52,426 nt of DNA from Nitrosomonas sp. (GTDB taxonomy: Bacteria > Pseudomonadota > Gammaproteobacteria > Burkholderiales > Nitrosomonadaceae), in assembly GCF_020852615.1 (NCBI RefSeq), contig NZ_JADZAJ010000020.1, positions 1 to 52,426 on the forward strand. Reading direction: 5' to 3'. The position numbers and the translations under genes are program-made. How positions within the stretch are numbered: position 1 is the first letter of the stretch; each line of letters opens with the position of its first letter. Below are positions 36,275 through 46,027 of the stretch, piece by piece. Below the pieces are notes generated by a model that was not told the DNA's origin, made no database searches, and saw only the letters and a program-made list of their open reading frames with translations.

Positions 36275-37564
36275 CTACTGCAGTGATCCAAAGTGATTAA
36301 CGACAACCTGTCCGCCGGAAATGACCAGATCAGGATACTCCAGCCGCTTCAGCTGCTGCTCGGGGTTACCCCGGATTGCGATCAGATCGGCCGGTGCACC
36401 GGGCTGTATCGTCCCCAGCAGGGGAATACCGAGATACCGGCCAGCTTTCGCTGTTGCTGCTCCCAGGGCATCTGGCAACGTCATCTTCCCCAGGTGCATC
36501 AGATACATCAGCTCTTGCGCATCGATCCCCCAGGGAATATCGGGGTGGGCAATTTCCGTACCGTACAGTAGTTCACCGCCAAGTTCGGCCCAGGTTGTTG
36601 TGTTGTGCGCAATCCCGCCACATTTTGAGAGGGTATCGAGTGTACCGATAATCGTGACATTCTGTGCTCTGGCCTGTTTCAGCAACGGCTCAGGAATCGG
36701 GTTACAAGGCATATGCGCCCATTCATCGACCCCCGCATTCAATGCCACCTGCACACCTGATGGCTCCGCCACATGGGCTGATACCTTACGCTGATGCCGG
36801 TGTGCTTCATCGACAACAGCCTTGACAATAGATTCCGGCAACATGGGCCATGCCGACTGATCATGTGAAGCAGCATGGGCATGATGATGAGAGTCAGCTG
36901 GTGCAGTATGCGCTGCATCGTGGTGCGTATGATCATGGTGAGAAGACCAGGGGGCACCTGCTTCACTGCCGGGTTCGAGCGCAATCTTGATGATCACTGC
37001 ACCCTCACCAACCAGGTGACGCACGGCTTCTCGCGCCTCAGCTTCGCTGGCAACGGGAATTGCCAGATCCAGGGCACCCATGGTAACGATCGGATATCCA
37101 TGTGGTGCAGTAATGATCCGGCCGGAAGTGAGCACACGTAAACTGCCCTCTCCACCATAAGGTGGATGAACAGGCCCGCCCACATCCCGCAGGGTAGTCA
37201 CCCCATGCTTCAACACGATGTCTGCCGGTACTTTCTGGAAGGCCAGATGGGCATGTAATTCGATAAACCCCGGCAACAGGGTTGCCTCACCCAGATCAAT
37301 GTCAGCGGATGCCTCGCCCGTTTTGAATGAATGACGTGGCCCGATTCTCGCAATACGTCCGTCTTTCACCAGTACCGACAAACCACTGCGCATTTCATTT
37401 CCATCAAAAACTCGTGCAGCGTGCAGTAATAAAGATGCAGGTCCGGTTTCTCCAGTTTCCTGTGCATAAACCTGCGCAGAGAAAAATATTGCCATCGCCG
37501 CTGCGGCCTGGAAACAGCGAACGTGCTGCAGGTAATTAGAAAGAACATCAGCAAAGTTTTTCAT
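36275..37564 (-). CDS. Periplasmic metal-dependent amidohydrolase with histidine-rich insert
   Basis: A 429-residue amidohydrolase-superfamily enzyme with a signal peptide (AAAAMAIFFSAQVYA, cut before QETG). Metal-site marks are HAH at 104-106, K193 in VIIKIALEPG as a possible bridging lysine, and later histidines in SAHVAEP (H264) and DEWAHMP (H284). The C-terminal part PGAPADLIAIRGNPEQQL is typical of imidazolonepropionase-like enzymes. The oddity is residues 209-234, where 11 of 26 residues are histidine, inserted just after the K193 strand. This could buffer or deliver Zn, Ni or Cu. The substrate is unknown; the family includes imidazolonases and prolidase-like dipeptidases. ATG at 37564 has AAGGATG upstream. 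Confidence 0.9.
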   Translation of the reverse strand: MKNFADVLSNYLQHVRCFQAAAAMAIFFSAQVYAQETGETGPASLLLHAARVFDGNEMRSGLSVLVKDGRIARIGPRHSFKTGEASADIDLGEATLLPGFIELHAHLAFQKVPADIVLKHGVTTLRDVGGPVHPPYGGEGSLRVLTSGRIITAPHGYPIVTMGALDLAIPVASEAEAREAVRHLVGEGAVIIKIALEPGSEAGAPWSSHHDHTHHDAAHTAPADSHHHAHAASHDQSAWPMLPESIVKAVVDEAHRHQRKVSAHVAEPSGVQVALNAGVDEWAHMPCNPIPEPLLKQARAQNVTIIGTLDTLSKCGGIAHNTTTWAELGGELLYGTEIAHPDIPWGIDAQELMYLMHLGKMTLPDALGAATAKAGRYLGIPLLGTIQPGAPADLIAIRGNPEQQLKRLEYPDLVISGGQVVVNHFGSLQ

Positions 37565-38366
37565 TTTTCATCCTTGGTTGATAACAGGTATTTTTCAACA
37601 GTCATGCGGGCCAATAAGGCCAGCCAGCACTGCAAGCGCGGCCATCAGAAAAAAATTCCCCATACTGATTCGACCATTTCCTCCTGATTTTGCCGGGTGT
37701 GATAACAAACACCCCTGGAACAGGATGGCTGCGTAACCGGACTCCCGCCCGTCCTTTTGTCTGAATTCATGGCCATTGAAACCGGTTGCTGCATGAAAAT
37801 CTCCCTTGTCTCCCCGGCGTGCAGCCAGCAGTGTTTCCGTATGGCACTGTGCCATACGGTGATGCTGTTTTTCCCGGTTGAAGCAAAGCAGTTGAATCAG
37901 GGAAGCAGAGTTATCAGCGGAAATCGTCAGGCAGCCTTACTGATAGCCGGTTGCGTCCGGAACCTTAGCCAGGGACTGGGATGGAGGGGTTCAGGTTCGA
38001 AAACAATACCATTTGCTAATATAAATGGAAGGGAAATGACCGGCATCAGCAGATGGCAGATTTTCCGGTATCTGAACGGCGGGTTGTTTCGGCTGATTAA
38101 CATACTGGTGTATAACAGTAACCGGATAGATGTTACCGCAGGCAGAATCATTAACACATCGTTACCACACAGGCCGTTTGCCAGGCTACCCTGAAAACAG
38201 TTTGTGTTTTTAACTTGTATGCTTATTGCATAAAAATTATTCCCGGCAGTCAATATCTGCAAAATGTAAATTAAAAAAATGAAGTTGAACATGTGACAGA
38301 TTGTCGCGCGGTAATTTGCCACATTGTTATGCTCTTTTCCTCTCCTTATGACGGATACCCTGCAGT
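37565..38366. other. About 800 bases of decayed or non-coding DNA
   Basis: No frame here resembles a known protein. Several open frames overlap on both strands, which is what decayed sequence looks like. Frames noted: minus 37595-37855 (86 residues with a hydrophobic end), minus 37645-37794 (49 residues with a good ribosome site), plus 37757-38194 and minus 37927-38322. Next to it lies the TonB-receptor remnant, so the stretch is probably what is left of a longer gene or insertion. Confidence 0.5.
37645..37794 (-). CDS. Possible small protein of 49 residues
   Basis: ATG at 37794 has AAGGGAG 7 bases upstream, the best ribosome site in this stretch. The product has no hydrophobic core, two cysteines in SCSRGVC, and ends in VWGIFF. 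I recognise no family. A frame in another register (37595-37855) overlaps it and ends in a hydrophobic FFLMAALAVLAGLIG. At most one is real, and both may be chance in decayed DNA. Confidence 0.25.
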   Translation of the reverse strand: MQQPVSMAMNSDKRTGGSPVTQPSCSRGVCYHTRQNQEEMVESVWGIFF

Positions 38367-38513
38367 AATTACAATCACTTTAACCGGAAATATGCAGCGA
38401 CGGTTTCCGTAACCGACATCGCGGGTGTGGGTGCCTTTGGTGGAGCGAATTCGGCCTTGTTCTTCCTGGGAGATAGCCGCTCTTTCTTTGCCGGTCTGGA
38501 ATACCGGATGTAA
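38367..38513 (+). pseudogene. C-terminal remnant of a TonB-dependent receptor
   Basis: The frame from 38367 to the stop at 38511-38513 reads, in part, FNRKYAATVSVTDIAG, GAFGGANSALFFLGD and the end SFFAGLEYRM. This is the last two to three beta strands of a TonB-dependent siderophore receptor, where a NLFNRKY-like motif and a final aromatic barrel strand are typical. A stop at 38349 closes the frame upstream and no other receptor parts are visible nearby, so the 5' bulk of the gene has been lost. It has no start codon or ribosome site of its own. Confidence 0.75.
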
Positions 38514-38599
38514 GCGCATAAGACGGGCCGAAGCAGCATACCGGCAGGAAGCCGATCAAATGACGGCTGGTGACACGACTATTTGTTCTGCCCCCGGTA

Positions 38600-39988
38600 T
38601 CAGATTTCGCTTGATTTTTCTGCCGATCTCGAAAAATTGATTCGCCCCACCTTCCATACCAGCACCAGTACCGGTATACCCAGCAGGGCGGTGCCGGTAA
38701 AAAATGTGGCATAGCCGTAAGTATCAACAAACTCACCACTAAATCCGGCAATAAATTTTGGCAGCAGCAGCATGATGGAGCTGAAGAGTGCATATTGCGT
38801 GGCAGAATAGGCGGTGTGCGTCAGTCCTGAAAGATAGGCAACAAAAGCGGAGGAGGCGATACCGGCTGCAAGATTATCAGCGGAGATAGTGAAGATCAGC
38901 CCGCCGATATCATGTCCCCGGCCGGCCAGCCATACGAACAGCAGATTGGTTGCGGCTGATAATGCTGCTCCCAGAAACAAGGTACGGATAACACCGATTC
39001 TGGCAATCAGAACACCACCGGTGGCTGCTCCCAGAATGGTCATGATCACACCGTACACTTTGGAAATGGTGGCCACTTCGTCCTTGGTGTAGCCCATATC
39101 CACATAAAACGGGTTGCTCATGATGCCCATGACGACATCCGAAATCCGGTATACAGCGATCAGCATCAGGATCAGCAGTGCGTGATAGCCATAACGCCGG
39201 AAAAAATCCTGGAACGGCGCAACTGCTGCGTCATGCAGCCAGGTGGTTAATTGTGCGGATAATCTTTCAGAATGTGAGCCGGCCGGTTGTTTTGTGTCTC
39301 TAATAGCGGGCTGATCTGCCGGTACATCAGGTTCCCGTATCATTAACGTCGTTACAACACCAACCAGCATACAGCCAGCCATGCACCAATAGGCTATTTG
39401 CCAGGATGAGGCGCTGTATTCACCCGGCGAAGCATCAAACATTGCTGCAATCCACAGTACACCAGCCGAAGCCAGAATCATTGCCAGCCGGTAGCCTGCC
39501 TGATACGTGGCTGCCATTGCTCCCTGCAGTCGCAAGGCAACGGCTTCGATCCGGTAAGCATCCAGCGCGATATCCTGGGCAGCGGAAGCAAACGCCACGA
39601 TCAGCGCAAAAACCACCATACGTGACAAATCCCCGGCCGGATCAGTATTGGCCATACCGATCAGCGCCCCCCCAATCAGAATCTGTGACAAAAACAGCCA
39701 GGCACGGCGACGCCCCAGCCAGCGGGTGAGTAACGGCAACGGCATCCGATCCACCAGCGGTGCCCAAGCCCACTTGAAACCATAGGCCAGACCCACCCAG
39801 CTCAAATGGCCGATGGTTGCCCGATCAATACCTGCTTCACGCAACCAGAACGACAATGTGCCGAGTACCAGCAGCATCGGCAGTCCGGCAGAAAAACCCA
39901 GCAGCAGCATGCCCAGCACCCTTGGGTGAGCATAGATACGCAGTACATGTAACCGGCTGGTTCTTATCCCAGGCTTAGCAGTTGGCAT
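38600..39988 (-). CDS. ampG: AmpG-type muropeptide permease (MFS)
   Basis: A 462-residue MFS transporter with about 12 membrane segments. AmpG marks are VLGMLLLGFSAGLPMLLVLG at the N-terminus, LREAGIDRATIG, YGFKWAWAPLVDRMPLPLL, RRRAWLFLSQILIG and ASAAQDIALDAYRIE. AmpG brings anhydro-muropeptides back into the cytoplasm for wall recycling and indirectly controls AmpC beta-lactamase where that exists. The gene is single, 86 bases beyond the TonB remnant. Confidence 0.9.
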   Translation of the reverse strand: MPTAKPGIRTSRLHVLRIYAHPRVLGMLLLGFSAGLPMLLVLGTLSFWLREAGIDRATIGHLSWVGLAYGFKWAWAPLVDRMPLPLLTRWLGRRRAWLFLSQILIGGALIGMANTDPAGDLSRMVVFALIVAFASAAQDIALDAYRIEAVALRLQGAMAATYQAGYRLAMILASAGVLWIAAMFDASPGEYSASSWQIAYWCMAGCMLVGVVTTLMIREPDVPADQPAIRDTKQPAGSHSERLSAQLTTWLHDAAVAPFQDFFRRYGYHALLILMLIAVYRISDVVMGIMSNPFYVDMGYTKDEVATISKVYGVIMTILGAATGGVLIARIGVIRTLFLGAALSAATNLLFVWLAGRGHDIGGLIFTISADNLAAGIASSAFVAYLSGLTHTAYSATQYALFSSIMLLLPKFIAGFSGEFVDTYGYATFFTGTALLGIPVLVLVWKVGRINFSRSAEKSSEI

Positions 39989-40148
39989 TCTGGTCCGTAA
40001 TGATGCCGTTATTGGAGGCGATATTCATGGTTTAAGGTGGTTCGCTGCTGGTGTTTTTGAATGGATTCCTGGCTGTGCTGCGCCGGTATTATCCTCATAA
40101 AGCGGTATTACTTCCTTTTTTATTCCGGATTTTTACTGTTTTTATTCC

Positions 40149-40177
40149 CTTGAAAAAACAAACGGTGTACTTATATT
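40149..40177 (+). promoter_or_regulatory. Heat-shock (sigma-32) promoter candidate for hsp20
   Basis: A perfect CTTGAAA -35 element at 40149-40155, then 14 bases, then CTTATATT at 40170-40177 in the place of the CCCATNT -10 element. The -35 match and spacing fit sigma-32 well; the -10 match is partial. It lies about 105 bases before the start of a small heat-shock protein gene. Confidence 0.6.
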
Positions 40178-40235
40178 GACACCGAAGCTGCAGGGAAACC
40201 GGCAGCAGAAAGTGTTCAGGTGTACTGTTTGTAAT

Positions 40236-40252
40236 AGACAGGATACCTGTCT
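40236..40252 (+). promoter_or_regulatory. Short hairpin in hsp20 mRNA leader, possible thermosensor arm
   Basis: AGACAGG-ATA-CCTGTCT is a perfect 7-pair hairpin with a 3-base loop, 32 bases before the hsp20 start. Leaders of small heat-shock genes often carry ROSE or fourU thermometers. I do not see the anti-Shine-Dalgarno strand pairing with GGAGG at 40274-40278 clearly, so this is only suggestive. Confidence 0.3.
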
Positions 40253-40283
40253 TGTAAATAGTAGCGATTGTATGGAGGTTGTT

Positions 40284-40718
40284 ATGGCAATTACGCGATA
40301 TGAACCATGGGGGTTACTGACACAACTGCAACGTGAACTGGAGCGGGCCCGTGATGATATGGCTGCTGGGGGTTCTTCGGCCATTGCTGAATGGGCTCCG
40401 GCAGTTGATATCAAGGAAGAAAGTGACAAATTTGTGCTGCATGCTGATTTACCCGGGGTAAAGCCCGAAGCAATCGATGTATCAACGGAAAATGGCGTGC
40501 TCACAATCAAGGGAGAAAAACAAACCGAAGCAAGAACTGAAAAAGAAGGCTACAAGCGGATAGAACGAACTCACGGTTCTTTCTATCGCCGTTTCAGCTT
40601 GCCGGATACTGCGGATCTGGGTGCGATTTCAGCTGTTACAAAAGATGGGGTGCTGGTTATTACGATTCCCAAGCGGGAAGCGGTACAACCCAAGAAAATC
40701 AGTATTACGGCACAGTGA
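40284..40718 (+). CDS. Small heat-shock protein, Hsp20/alpha-crystallin family
   Basis: A 144-residue Hsp20 chaperone that binds unfolding proteins. The alpha-crystallin domain is from about residue 35 to 130: PAVDIKEESDKFVLHADLPG, VLTIKGEKQTE, YRRFSLPDTADL, and KDGVLVITIPK. The C-terminal tail has the I-x-I motif as ISI in KKISITAQ, needed for oligomer formation. ATG at 40284 has GGAGG 5 bases upstream; the frame extends further but the family start is MAITRYEPWG. A sigma-32-like promoter precedes it and a hairpin (40736-40768) follows. Confidence 0.96.
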   Translation: MAITRYEPWGLLTQLQRELERARDDMAAGGSSAIAEWAPAVDIKEESDKFVLHADLPGVKPEAIDVSTENGVLTIKGEKQTEARTEKEGYKRIERTHGSFYRRFSLPDTADLGAISAVTKDGVLVITIPKREAVQPKKISITAQ

Positions 40719-40735
40719 AATAATTGCGGTAATGG

Positions 40736-40768
40736 ACAGCAAATGGGGCTTTAGGCTCTGTTTGCTGT
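40736..40768 (+). terminator. Hairpin after hsp20
   Basis: ACAGCAAA (40736-40743) pairs perfectly with TTTGCTGT (40761-40768), 18 bases after the hsp20 stop. There is no long T run after it, only TTATACC. It may end the hsp20 transcript or protect its 3' end. Confidence 0.45.
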
Positions 40769-40910
40769 TATACCGATGTTAAAAGCCAGTTATTTATGAA
40801 TTTCTCCAGGAATGAATTTTCAAAATAGCTCTTCCCTGTTACGTTACCACTTCGACAGATTTAAGGAACCTCTGCACAGGAGGGCAGGAAACAATCTCAA
40901 ATTACAGGAA

Positions 40911-41024
40911 GTCGGGTAGAATGGTTGTGCCGATTAGTCACCAGCTGTGGCTGTCTGGTAGTTCCGGGTGAATGAAATTTTTATGCCTACCCGGAATTTC
41001 GAAGTTTGGGTAAGTTAACCCGAC
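40911..41024 (+). promoter_or_regulatory. Candidate structured leader (three-way junction) upstream of small lipoprotein
   Basis: Outer stem GTCGGGT (40911-40917) with ACCCGAC (41018-41024). Arm A is ACCAG (40940-40944) with CTGGT (40955-40959). Arm B is TTCCGGGT (40962-40969) with ACCCGGAA (40989-40996), extendable by two pairs. An alternative pairing exists: CGGGTAG (40913-40919) with CTACCCG (40987-40993), which breaks both the outer stem and arm B. A small GGGT-N6-ACCC hairpin (41008-41021) also competes with the outer stem. The layout, ending 58 bases before the lipoprotein start, is like a riboswitch or other structured leader. I recognise no known class. The rest of the 364-base gap (40719-41082) holds no gene. 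Confidence 0.4.
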
Positions 41025-41082
41025 CGACAACAACTGTGGCGCGAGCGTCAGGTTTTAGCGGATTTTTATAGAGGAAACGTAA

Positions 41083-41271
41083 ATGAACTTTAAATATTAC
41101 ATCATTTGTATTCTGGGCCTTAGTACCGCTTTAATCGGTTGCAGCGGACCTCCTGAAGTATCTTCGGAAAACTGTGCCGGAAGAGGAATGGAAAGAGCAC
41201 TGGATTACTACAAAAATAATGAAGCACAGCGCCAGGCGTTTATTGATAAATGTAACGCTCTGCCTAAATAA
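41083..41271 (+). CDS. Small lipoprotein, 62 residues, unknown function
   Basis: A signal peptide with a lipobox LIGC ends near residue 20, so the mature protein is about 43 residues and lipid-anchored. The mature part has two further cysteines (ENCAG, DKCNALP) that may form a disulfide, and a short helix between (GMERALDYYKNNEAQRQA). It looks like the small EexN-type lipoproteins in general plan, but I cannot assign it. ATG at 41083 has GAGGAAA upstream. It is flanked on both sides by candidate structured RNA regions and faces gatB. Confidence 0.75.
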   Translation: MNFKYYIICILGLSTALIGCSGPPEVSSENCAGRGMERALDYYKNNEAQRQAFIDKCNALPK

Positions 41272-41297
41272 GTACAGGCGATACTTTTTTCCGGAAG

Positions 41298-41378
41298 TTC
41301 AGGCTCGATTTGCTGCAAGGTTGTCTGTAAAATTAAATCGAGTCTGAATCGTTGATTCAGGTTAGTTATTTTGCAGCA
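41298..41378 (+). other. Mutually exclusive stems or pseudoknot, candidate structured RNA
   Basis: P1: 41298-41311 pairs with 41335-41348 (14 pairs, one G-T). The P1 loop begins at once with GCTGCAA; with the T before it, TGCTGCAA (41311-41318) pairs perfectly with TTGCAGCA (41371-41378) as P2. P3: CTGAATC (41344-41350) and GATTCAG (41354-41360), a perfect 7-pair hairpin that uses five bases of P1. So the region can form P1+P2 (an H-type pseudoknot) or P2 enclosing P3. It lies between the convergent lipoprotein and gatB genes. A GTGCC-N5-GGCAC palindrome at 41444-41458 follows nearby. Confidence 0.45.
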
Positions 41379-41473
41379 GGGCGCATACACAACCGTTTTT
41401 TGGTGGTCGTCAACCGGTCTTTTCTTTTCCCCTGATCTATCTGGTGCCTGCCTGGCACGCTACGCTTTACAAT

Positions 41474-42910
41474 TTATATCACCAGACGTTTTTTTAGTGC
41501 CGCATTAACCTGAGCAGGGTTGGCTTTGCCTTTTGACGTTTTCATTACCTGGCCAACCAGGGAGTTGAAAGCTTTTTCTTTACCGGCCCGATAATCGGCT
41601 ACCTGTTGTGGATTGGCAGCAATTACATCATCTACCCATTTTTCAATTTCGGTGTTATCCGACACCTGTCTGAGATTTCTGGCATCGATGATTGTATCCG
41701 CGCTGTCACCCTTTCCTTGCCACATGCTATCAAACACGTCCTTGGCGATTTTTCCTGAAATGGTATTGTCAGTGATGCGCAGCAATAACCCGGCTAATTG
41801 TGCCGGGCTGACCGGGCACTGAGAAATCTCAAGTCCTTCCTTGTTCAGCCTTGCACTGACATCGCCCATAATCCAGTTGGCACAGAGTTTACTTTGCTCG
41901 GGGAGCAGCCTGACTGCCTGCTCAAAGTAATCAGCCAGCTCGCGCGTTGCGGTCAGTATATTGGCATCATAGGCCGATAAACCAAAATCCCGAATATAAC
42001 GGTCGCGCCTGGCTTCCGGCAGCTCCGGCAACTTCTCACCGAGCTGATCGATCCATTCCCGGGGAATAATGACTGGTAACAGGTCAGGGTCTGGAAAATA
42101 GCGATAATCATGTGCATCTTCTTTGCTGCGCATGGTGCGGGTTTCATCCTGATCGGCATCATACAGGCGGGTTTCCTGGGTGATGTTACCGCCATTTTCC
42201 AGAATATCGATTTGTCTGGCCACTTCATAATCGATGGCTCGCTCAAGAAAGCGGAACGAATTGAGATTTTTGATTTCGCAACGGGTTCCGAGTGTTTCCG
42301 AATCTGATGGCCGTACGGAGACATTGGCATCACAGCGGAATGATCCTTCCTGCATATTGCCATCACATATACCGATCCAGCGTACCAGTGAATGTAACGC
42401 TCGCGCATAGGCTACGGCCTCGGTACTGCTGCGCATATCTGGCTCTGAGACAATTTCGAGCAGGCCCGTCCCGGCACGATTCAGGTCAATTCCCGTCATG
42501 CCATGAAATTCTTCATGTGTGGATTTTCCGGCATCTTCTTCGAGATGGGCACGAGTCAGTCGAATCGTTTTTTCCTGTTCCCCTGCCTGGATGGTAATAC
42601 ACCCGCCTTCTACGATCGGATGTTCCAGCTGGCTGATCTGATACCCCTTGGGTAAATCAGGGTAAAAATAGTTTTTTCGTGCAAAAATTGATGGGGAATT
42701 AATGGTGGCGTTGATTGCCAGGCCAAATCGGATTGCATGTTCGACAGCGCCACGGTTAAGTACCGGCAGAACGCCGGGAAGGGCGATATCCACAACGCAG
42801 GCCTGTGAATTTGGTCGGGCGCCATACGCTACCGATGCGCCGGAAAAAATTTTGGACCGGGTTGATAACTGTACGTGTATCTCAAGGCCGATTACAGTTT
42901 CCCATCGCAT
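41474..42910 (-). CDS. gatB: Asp-tRNA(Asn)/Glu-tRNA(Gln) amidotransferase subunit B
   Basis: A 478-residue GatB, the tRNA-binding kinase/transferase subunit of GatCAB. Marks: [21 protein letters not shown] at the N-terminus, [55 protein letters not shown] and [15 protein letters not shown]. The C-terminal YqeY-like tail domain (about 400-478) ends [18 protein letters not shown]. It uses ammonia from GatA to amidate misacylated tRNA. It is last of gatC-gatA-gatB, 60 bases after gatA. Confidence 0.97.
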   Translation of the reverse strand: MRWETVIGLEIHVQLSTRSKIFSGASVAYGARPNSQACVVDIALPGVLPVLNRGAVEHAIRFGLAINATINSPSIFARKNYFYPDLPKGYQISQLEHPIVEGGCITIQAGEQEKTIRLTRAHLEEDAGKSTHEEFHGMTGIDLNRAGTGLLEIVSEPDMRSSTEAVAYARALHSLVRWIGICDGNMQEGSFRCDANVSVRPSDSETLGTRCEIKNLNSFRFLERAIDYEVARQIDILENGGNITQETRLYDADQDETRTMRSKEDAHDYRYFPDPDLLPVIIPREWIDQLGEKLPELPEARRDRYIRDFGLSAYDANILTATRELADYFEQAVRLLPEQSKLCANWIMGDVSARLNKEGLEISQCPVSPAQLAGLLLRITDNTISGKIAKDVFDSMWQGKGDSADTIIDARNLRQVSDNTEIEKWVDDVIAANPQQVADYRAGKEKAFNSLVGQVMKTSKGKANPAQVNAALKKRLVI

Positions 42911-42970
42911 GATCTGCTAATCCTTTTTTAATCGCTTACTGTTAAACAAACAATGAGTGGATCGGGTGTT

Positions 42971-44431
42971 TTAGTTGCCGCTTTCCGGTGGGGTGAGCTT
43001 GTGCCAGTCTGTTACCTGCTGATAACGGTGGGCGACATTAAGCATATGCGCTTCCCTGAAGTAATTTCCAATGATATGCAGCCCCACTGGCCTGTTCTGA
43101 TTGCCAAATCCAATCGGTATTGACATGCCCGGCAGCCCCGCCAGGCTGGCGGCACTGGTATAGATATCGGACAGATACATCTGGATGGGATCCCCGCATT
43201 TTTCACCAATGTTGAATGCTACGGTGGGCGAGGTAGGTCCCATAATCAGGTCACACTGCTCAAAAGCTTTGGTGAAATCTTCGGCAATCAGACGGCGTAA
43301 TTTCTGTGCCTGCAGATAATAGGCATCGTAATAGCCGTGAGATAACACGTAAGTCCCAATAAGGATGCGACGCTTTACCTCTTCTCCAAAACCTTCAGCG
43401 CGTGTTTTTGCGTACAGTTCTTCCAGATTGTCGTATTGAGCGGCACGGTAACCATAACGTACGCCATCAAAGCGCGACAGATTGCTGGATGCCTCGGCCG
43501 GCGCGAGCACATAATAGACGGGGACGGCCAGTCTGCTGTTTGGCAGGGAGACTTCAACGAATGTTGCACCTAATTTTCGATATTCTGCCAGTGCGGCGTC
43601 AACGGCACTGGAGACGTCGCTGCTCATTCCTTCTGCAAAAAATTCCCTGGGTAAGCCGATGCGCAGTCCGCCTGCCGGTTTTTCCAGATCCCGTGTGTAG
43701 TCTTCTTTTTCCCGTTGCAAGCTGGTTGAATCCCGTTCATCAAATCCGACCATGGCGTTGAGTAATATGGACAGGTCTTCAGCTGACTTGGCCATGGGGC
43801 CACCCTGGTCAAGGCTGGAGGCAAATGCAATCATGCCATAACGGGAAACCAGCCCATAGGTAGGCTTGATTCCGCTAATTCCGCATAGAGCAGCGGGCTG
43901 ACGGATGGAGCCCCCCGTGTCTGAACCGGTTGCCGCCGGGGCCAGTCTGGCTGCGACCGCACAGGCAGATCCCCCTGAGCTTCCTCCGGGAACGGCCCGT
44001 CTGTCCCAGGGGTTTTTTACCGGACCATAATGGGATGTTTCGTTGCTGGAGCCCATGGCAAATTCATCCATGTTGGTTTTGCCAAGATTTACCATCCCCG
44101 CCCGATCCAGGCGCGCCACTACAGTTGCATCATAGGGAGAAACAAAATTTGAAAGCATTTTTGACCCACAGGTAGTTAGCCATCCTGTAGCACAAAAAAT
44201 ATCTTTTTGTGCTACAGGAATTCCTGTAAGCGGAGTGGAACGTCCCGTGGCAATCATCTCATCAGCAAGCCTGGCCTGATTCAGACTTTTTTCCTCATCA
44301 GTCGTAATAAAGGCATTGAGATCAGGATTAAGTACCTTGATGCGGGTCAGAAATTCATGGGTGAGCTCTGTGCTGGATATTTTCTTTTCCGAGAGCAACA
44401 GGGAAAGCTGCCTGAGGCTGGCATTTAACAT
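42971..44431 (-). CDS. gatA: Asp-tRNA(Asn)/Glu-tRNA(Gln) amidotransferase subunit A
   Basis: A 486-residue amidase-signature protein that frees ammonia from glutamine. The Ser-cisSer-Lys triad is visible: lysine in PVAQKDIF, serines in [33 protein letters not shown]. Other typical stretches are [16 protein letters not shown] and [18 protein letters not shown]. It starts at ATG 44431, 86 bases after gatC. With GatB and GatC it replaces or complements direct glutaminyl- and asparaginyl-tRNA synthetases. Confidence 0.97.
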   Translation of the reverse strand: MLNASLRQLSLLLSEKKISSTELTHEFLTRIKVLNPDLNAFITTDEEKSLNQARLADEMIATGRSTPLTGIPVAQKDIFCATGWLTTCGSKMLSNFVSPYDATVVARLDRAGMVNLGKTNMDEFAMGSSNETSHYGPVKNPWDRRAVPGGSSGGSACAVAARLAPAATGSDTGGSIRQPAALCGISGIKPTYGLVSRYGMIAFASSLDQGGPMAKSAEDLSILLNAMVGFDERDSTSLQREKEDYTRDLEKPAGGLRIGLPREFFAEGMSSDVSSAVDAALAEYRKLGATFVEVSLPNSRLAVPVYYVLAPAEASSNLSRFDGVRYGYRAAQYDNLEELYAKTRAEGFGEEVKRRILIGTYVLSHGYYDAYYLQAQKLRRLIAEDFTKAFEQCDLIMGPTSPTVAFNIGEKCGDPIQMYLSDIYTSAASLAGLPGMSIPIGFGNQNRPVGLHIIGNYFREAHMLNVAHRYQQVTDWHKLTPPESGN

Positions 44432-44517
44432 GGTCTGTCAGTGCAGTGGGATGAGTTAAAAAATAAATAAGTGGAGAAACGGGTCAAGATAGCGACTGGG
44501 GTTTCGCAGTCTGTATT

Positions 44518-44805
44518 TTATTCGATTACCTTGGGGACCAGGTAGTAGCCATCCTCAACCTGAGGAGCGATTGATTGAAACAGGGTGTGCTGATCAGACT
44601 CGGTAATCTCATCCTCGCGCAGCCTTTGCACCATATCCCGGGAGTGACTCATTGGCTGGATTCCACGGGTGTCAACGGCTTGCATCTGTTCAATTAAATT
44701 AAAAATTCCTGACAGCTGAGCCAGATTCTGTTGTGCTTCCATTTCATTGATTTCAATGCGGGCGAGTTTTGCAACACGTTTGATATCGCTTAGTGATAAT
44801 GTCAT
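44518..44805 (-). CDS. gatC: Asp-tRNA(Asn)/Glu-tRNA(Gln) amidotransferase subunit C
   Basis: A 95-residue GatC that wraps around GatA and GatB to hold the complex together. Family marks are [43 protein letters not shown] and [11 protein letters not shown] at the C-terminus. The ATG at 44805 ([11 protein letters not shown]) is the family start; the frame runs open upstream without support. It is divergent from mreB with 160 bases between. Confidence 0.95.
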   Translation of the reverse strand: MTLSLSDIKRVAKLARIEINEMEAQQNLAQLSGIFNLIEQMQAVDTRGIQPMSHSRDMVQRLREDEITESDQHTLFQSIAPQVEDGYYLVPKVIE

Positions 44806-44863
44806 ATTAGTAGCTTTCTGTTTATACCAAGGCTGCGAGTAGAGTATCATGCACACCTGTTAA

Positions 44864-46027
<1,164 letters not shown>

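Noticed and set aside
36880..36960. Repeat-like CATGATGATGA stretch as a DNA repeat element
   Set aside because: It is simply the codons of the histidine-rich insert of the amidohydrolase read on the other strand.
40870..40890. GGAACCTCTGCACA near 40866, and TTTTTCAGAGGTAC near 31570, which recall ends of some IS5-type elements
   Set aside because: No matching inverted partner, no transposase fragment and no target duplication could be seen, so chance is the simpler explanation.
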